Made by a program: the position numbers and the translations under genes. A stretch of 41,860 nucleotides of DNA from Armatimonadota bacterium (GTDB taxonomy: Bacteria; Armatimonadota; UBA5829): contig JARYME010000016.1 in the NCBI GenBank assembly GCA_029907315.1, forward strand, positions 1 to 41,860, read 5' to 3'. How positions within the stretch are numbered: the first letter of the stretch is position 1; each line of letters starts with the position of its first letter. The notes below the pieces were generated by a model. The model was given only the letters and a program-made list of their open reading frames with translations, made no database searches and was not told where the DNA came from. Below are positions 39,901 to 41,860 of the stretch, one piece after another.

Positions 39901-39981
39901 GCTGAGCTCTTAAAGGATGATACAGTGCGTGCGTTCATTGAAGCTTACGAGGTGGTTACTCTTCGGCTCCTAATCGCCTGA
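36937..39981 (+). CDS. Glycoside hydrolase family 38-like alpha-mannosidase
   Basis: ORF from 36919; probable start at 36937 after GGAGG. VHLIQFAHHDLGYTDLPSNVLREYCSFYDRVLEFCRETDRFPEESKFRYTIEQGWSLLHYLEHR; CAEHNDIPGISWGLAAALAAAGIKWF; GDEHTWGLAHPTGPGQEACVAQLSEY; C-terminal beta-sandwich region. Confidence 0.9.
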   Translation: MRQDAQPVLLSAASTLFFVDGSNGLLQGYDVSLRNPGSPFEDRLVVRWQDREFCSEPFFVDSGESTVRVFIPDIREPAELHLSLARSHSQPLVVRHKPRRHWTVHLIQFAHHDLGYTDLPSNVLREYCSFYDRVLEFCRETDRFPEESKFRYTIEQGWSLLHYLEHRPPEVCSEVIRRIKEGRIEVNALLGNMITELLGPEQMIRLLYPVYELKRKYGIPVVCAEHNDIPGISWGLAAALAAAGIKWFAPALPDYFRWHDMNFHTFWDEDRIAPGGIPHAFYWQAPAGQKVLFWYGRQGAGGDVDLRLNRVVPYLEELEQRGYPYDVLRYLIMGGFRDNAPPRLEFALTALEWNSKYAYPKLVPSLNARFFPDLEQRLGPDVPIYRGELPGTDYPIGACSTAYFSSLNRITHDQLLIAERLASAASVLCGFEYPDQTLKEAYYCTLIGDEHTWGLAHPTGPGQEACVAQLSEYPCRAAALSHDVLTKAINDVADCIARDEDGLYVLVFNPLSWRRTDVARVPAKLAEPCGRPMYPVPGQSEQDPRFAILAAYPVRQRHLVEIPHTLLRAGVEVIDLETGRAVPHEVYEITGPSAPVPYAAQRYSLGQFNPQELLELRFLAQDVPACGWKLYKLRPAAQETPRASCSVSSAAVLENQFYRVELDEESGCVRSIFDKEASRELVDATSGRFLNQIVVRSALNGRVTSSGRAVFEGRRSSPVSESAVIRTCADGCPQIVQEITLYHHVKRIDIANRLLKDSTPMLETYFAFPFALKNPRFTYEGSLCRVEAFKDQFPGSNTDYYAVQHWAEISDGEISIILTSLDAPVMQFGDNWPLYVSQAHHGVMPPGFDHPFHKPEDVTKAHVYSLVLLNNFRTNFSPAQCADLLFRYCLTSGVGIKAPEFGYSAALPLASAAVQGRTRGSLPKCASFCQVEPSDVLLLTVKRAEDGNGLIVRLLETQGRAAEFLLTLPLFKIREAYLANAVEDTVGRAELLKDDTVRAFIEAYEVVTLRLLIA

Positions 39982-40031
39982 GGCGTGCACCGCAGCGTGT
40001 TACGATTTAAATAACTTCTTGAAAATACCCC

Positions 40032-40060
40032 TTGACAAACCCGCAAACCCGGGGTAAAGT
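40032..40060 (+). promoter_or_regulatory. Sigma70-type promoter for the right-edge secreted protein
   Basis: TTGACA (40032-40037), 17 bp, TAAAGT (40055-40060); long leader of about 160 nt before the ATG at 40230. Confidence 0.65.
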
Positions 40061-40229
40061 CCGTACGCATTGAGATAATACGTCACGTTTATGCCCAATA
40101 GCTATAGGTTGCACAAATATCTAGTCAACTTTGCACACTGAGAGGAGGTATTTGGCTAGGAGCAGATTATGCATACCAACCCGCAGCAGCGATCGCGCTG
40201 ACCCGCTCGGAAAGAAAGGAGAGAAAGCG

Positions 40230-41860
40230 ATGTTTTCGAAGACATTGACTCAGGTGTATCTAGTTATAGCCACGTTCTTCCTCGTAGGTGCGCCTTCGGG
40301 GGCAACTCCCTACTTCTTGATCGATTCCGAGTACGAATGGTACACAGCGTTCAGTGGAGGCTACATTCAGCCTATGAACCAGTCGGAATGGTCGGATTAC
40401 ATGCTGACGTGGGGCCAGTTTCTGGTCGAGGGAGAACCCTATCCGCCGACCTACTTTGTCGATCCCATTCTTTATGTGTGGCACGGAGGTGGAGGCGGCG
40501 GTTTGGAGCCCGAGGATGCGGGTCTCGTTATGGTGTGGCATCCGCCCCTTATACCGCAAGCTGAACCCAACTACGCGAGTGCTTGGAAATACGACTACTT
40601 GGCGGACCCTGATCTGACCGGGTCGACCATCACTGTTACGGTGACACCGCCGCAGTTCAGCCCGCTCACAGGCAATCAGATAACCAATGTGTCGATCGGT
40701 ATTCAAGACATCAACGGATTCAAGCGGTTGTGGCACTGGAATGTTGGACCCTTTGGTCCGCTTCCCTGGAACGTGCCCACAACGATTACGATCAATCCGA
40801 TGATCTTGAGTGTCAACGCTACCAATCCGCCCGCTACCGGGTTCGCCAATCATCCCGCGTTCAACCTTGCGGCTTCGAAGCTATTCATATTCGACGAAAA
40901 CGCGCGGTGGGTGGCAAATATAGGCGTGCCGCCTCCAGGGCAGCAGCTGCCGGGCGCGTGGAACTACTGGCATAACCTGATCGTAACTCCGCCGATTCCG
41001 GCTAAGCCGCCTGATCCTCTGAAATGGAGCCAGCCACCCGTTGAAGCGGATGTTCCCGGTCCGCAGCAGCCGCCGAAGTTCTTTGGGTGGGACGAAAGAT
41101 CGCTGTACCTTCTGCCGCCGATTTGCGCAGACGACTGGGAGTGCACCGACAAGCGGCCGATTACGGACATCCATTGGTGGGGTTCGTTTACCAATTGGAC
41201 TCAGCCTTACCTGCCTCCGCAGATGCCCAAGGCATTTCATATAGGTATCTGGACGGATGCGCCTGTGGATCCTCCGAATAACCCGTTCAGTCATCCCGGC
41301 GTCCTCATCTGGGAGCATTTCTGCGATAACTACACGGTGAACTTTGCTGGGTACGACGTCGACCCGAGGAAACAGACCGAAAACGAAGCGTGCTTCCAAT
41401 TTCACCAGTACTTACCTCCCGAACACTGGTTTTATCAGGATCCCGGTCCTAACGAGCGCAATGTATACTGGTTGTCCATCGCGGCGGTATACGACTCTCC
41501 GGAGGTGCCATTCCCGTGGGGTTGGAAGACCAGACCGCACTTCTGGAACGACGACGCCGTTCGGATTTGGCAGGTGGCGGATCCAGCCGGTATGAGCAGC
41601 TGGCCACCGAAGATCGGGTATTCCTGGCTTCAGGGGCAGGAAATCCAGTATCCGCGCGACGTCAGTTGGGATCTGGCGTTCGAGCTGACCACCACCGAGT
41701 TAGTCGAAGAATGGGATTGGGGTGACGCGCCCGATGGGGCAGCTGCACCCATATACCCTACGCTTGCGATTAACAACGGTGCTGCCCACAAGATTGTACC
41801 TGGGTTGTGCTTGGGGCTCGTAGTAGACGCCGAAGGTGACGGCCAGCCCACTGCCAATGC
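40230..41860 (+). CDS. Large secreted beta-rich protein (truncated at right edge), with WGDAPDG...YPTL..NNGA.H segment
   Basis: Open frame from ATG at 40230 (SD AAAGGAG) to the window end, so absent from the ORF track. Reads MFSKTLTQVYLVIATFFLVGAPSGATPYFLIDSEYEWYTAFSGGY...; near the edge EEWDWGDAPDGAAAPIYPTLAINNGAAHKIVPGLCLGLVVDAEGDGQPTAN. Confidence 0.8.
   Translation, partial: MFSKTLTQVYLVIATFFLVGAPSGATPYFLIDSEYEWYTAFSGGYIQPMNQSEWSDYMLTWGQFLVEGEPYPPTYFVDPILYVWHGGGGGGLEPEDAGLVMVWHPPLIPQAEPNYASAWKYDYLADPDLTGSTITVTVTPPQFSPLTGNQITNVSIGIQDINGFKRLWHWNVGPFGPLPWNVPTTITINPMILSVNATNPPATGFANHPAFNLAASKLFIFDENARWVANIGVPPPGQQLPGAWNYWHNLIVTPPIPAKPPDPLKWSQPPVEADVPGPQQPPKFFGWDERSLYLLPPICADDWECTDKRPITDIHWWGSFTNWTQPYLPPQMPKAFHIGIWTDAPVDPPNNPFSHPGVLIWEHFCDNYTVNFAGYDVDPRKQTENEACFQFHQYLPPEHWFYQDPGPNERNVYWLSIAAVYDSPEVPFPWGWKTRPHFWNDDAVRIWQVADPAGMSSWPPKIGYSWLQGQEIQYPRDVSWDLAFELTTTELVEEWDWGDAPDGAAAPIYPTLAINNGAAHKIVPGLCLGLVVDAEGDGQPTAN

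Overview
This 41.9 kb window is a gene-dense bacterial chromosomal segment that mixes housekeeping and accessory genes. I found no phage, transposon, plasmid or CRISPR signature. Part 1, minus strand: an operon-like run hisG-ruvA-ruvB-(zinc-ribbon/TPR protein)-(TPR protein), the last truncated at the left edge, and a PRC-barrel/MgtE_N/CBS protein followed by an Nramp metal transporter. Further along are a PH-like/zinc-ribbon N-terminal ABC exporter with a DUF1854 partner, a CBM9-like secreted protein, a two-domain GT2 glycosyltransferase, a beta-barrel-like secreted protein, cstA, a type IV prepilin-like protein, and a large secreted clan GH-A glycoside hydrolase. A Ser/Thr kinase fused to a zinc ribbon and a CD225/dispanin domain sits next to a DUF2752 protein. 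The conserved block cinA-thpR-recA-recX-rny-ymdB follows, then a PKD-domain secreted protein, a UbiA-family prenyltransferase, and tRNA-Arg and tRNA-His with a terminator. The right end has a double GNAT protein, a DUF1961 + beta-propeller fusion, a Spy/CpxP-like protein, a family 4 uracil-DNA glycosylase, a HIT protein, a GH38 alpha-mannosidase, and a large secreted protein truncated at the right edge. Gene content suggests an Armatimonadota-like lineage, but that is only an inference. The most interesting items are the kinase-zinc ribbon-CD225 fusion with DUF2752, the ABC/DUF1854 pair, the DUF1961-propeller fusion, the zinc-ribbon/TPR genes attached to ruvAB, and several structured intergenic regions. 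All domain calls come from reading motifs by eye; no database search was run.
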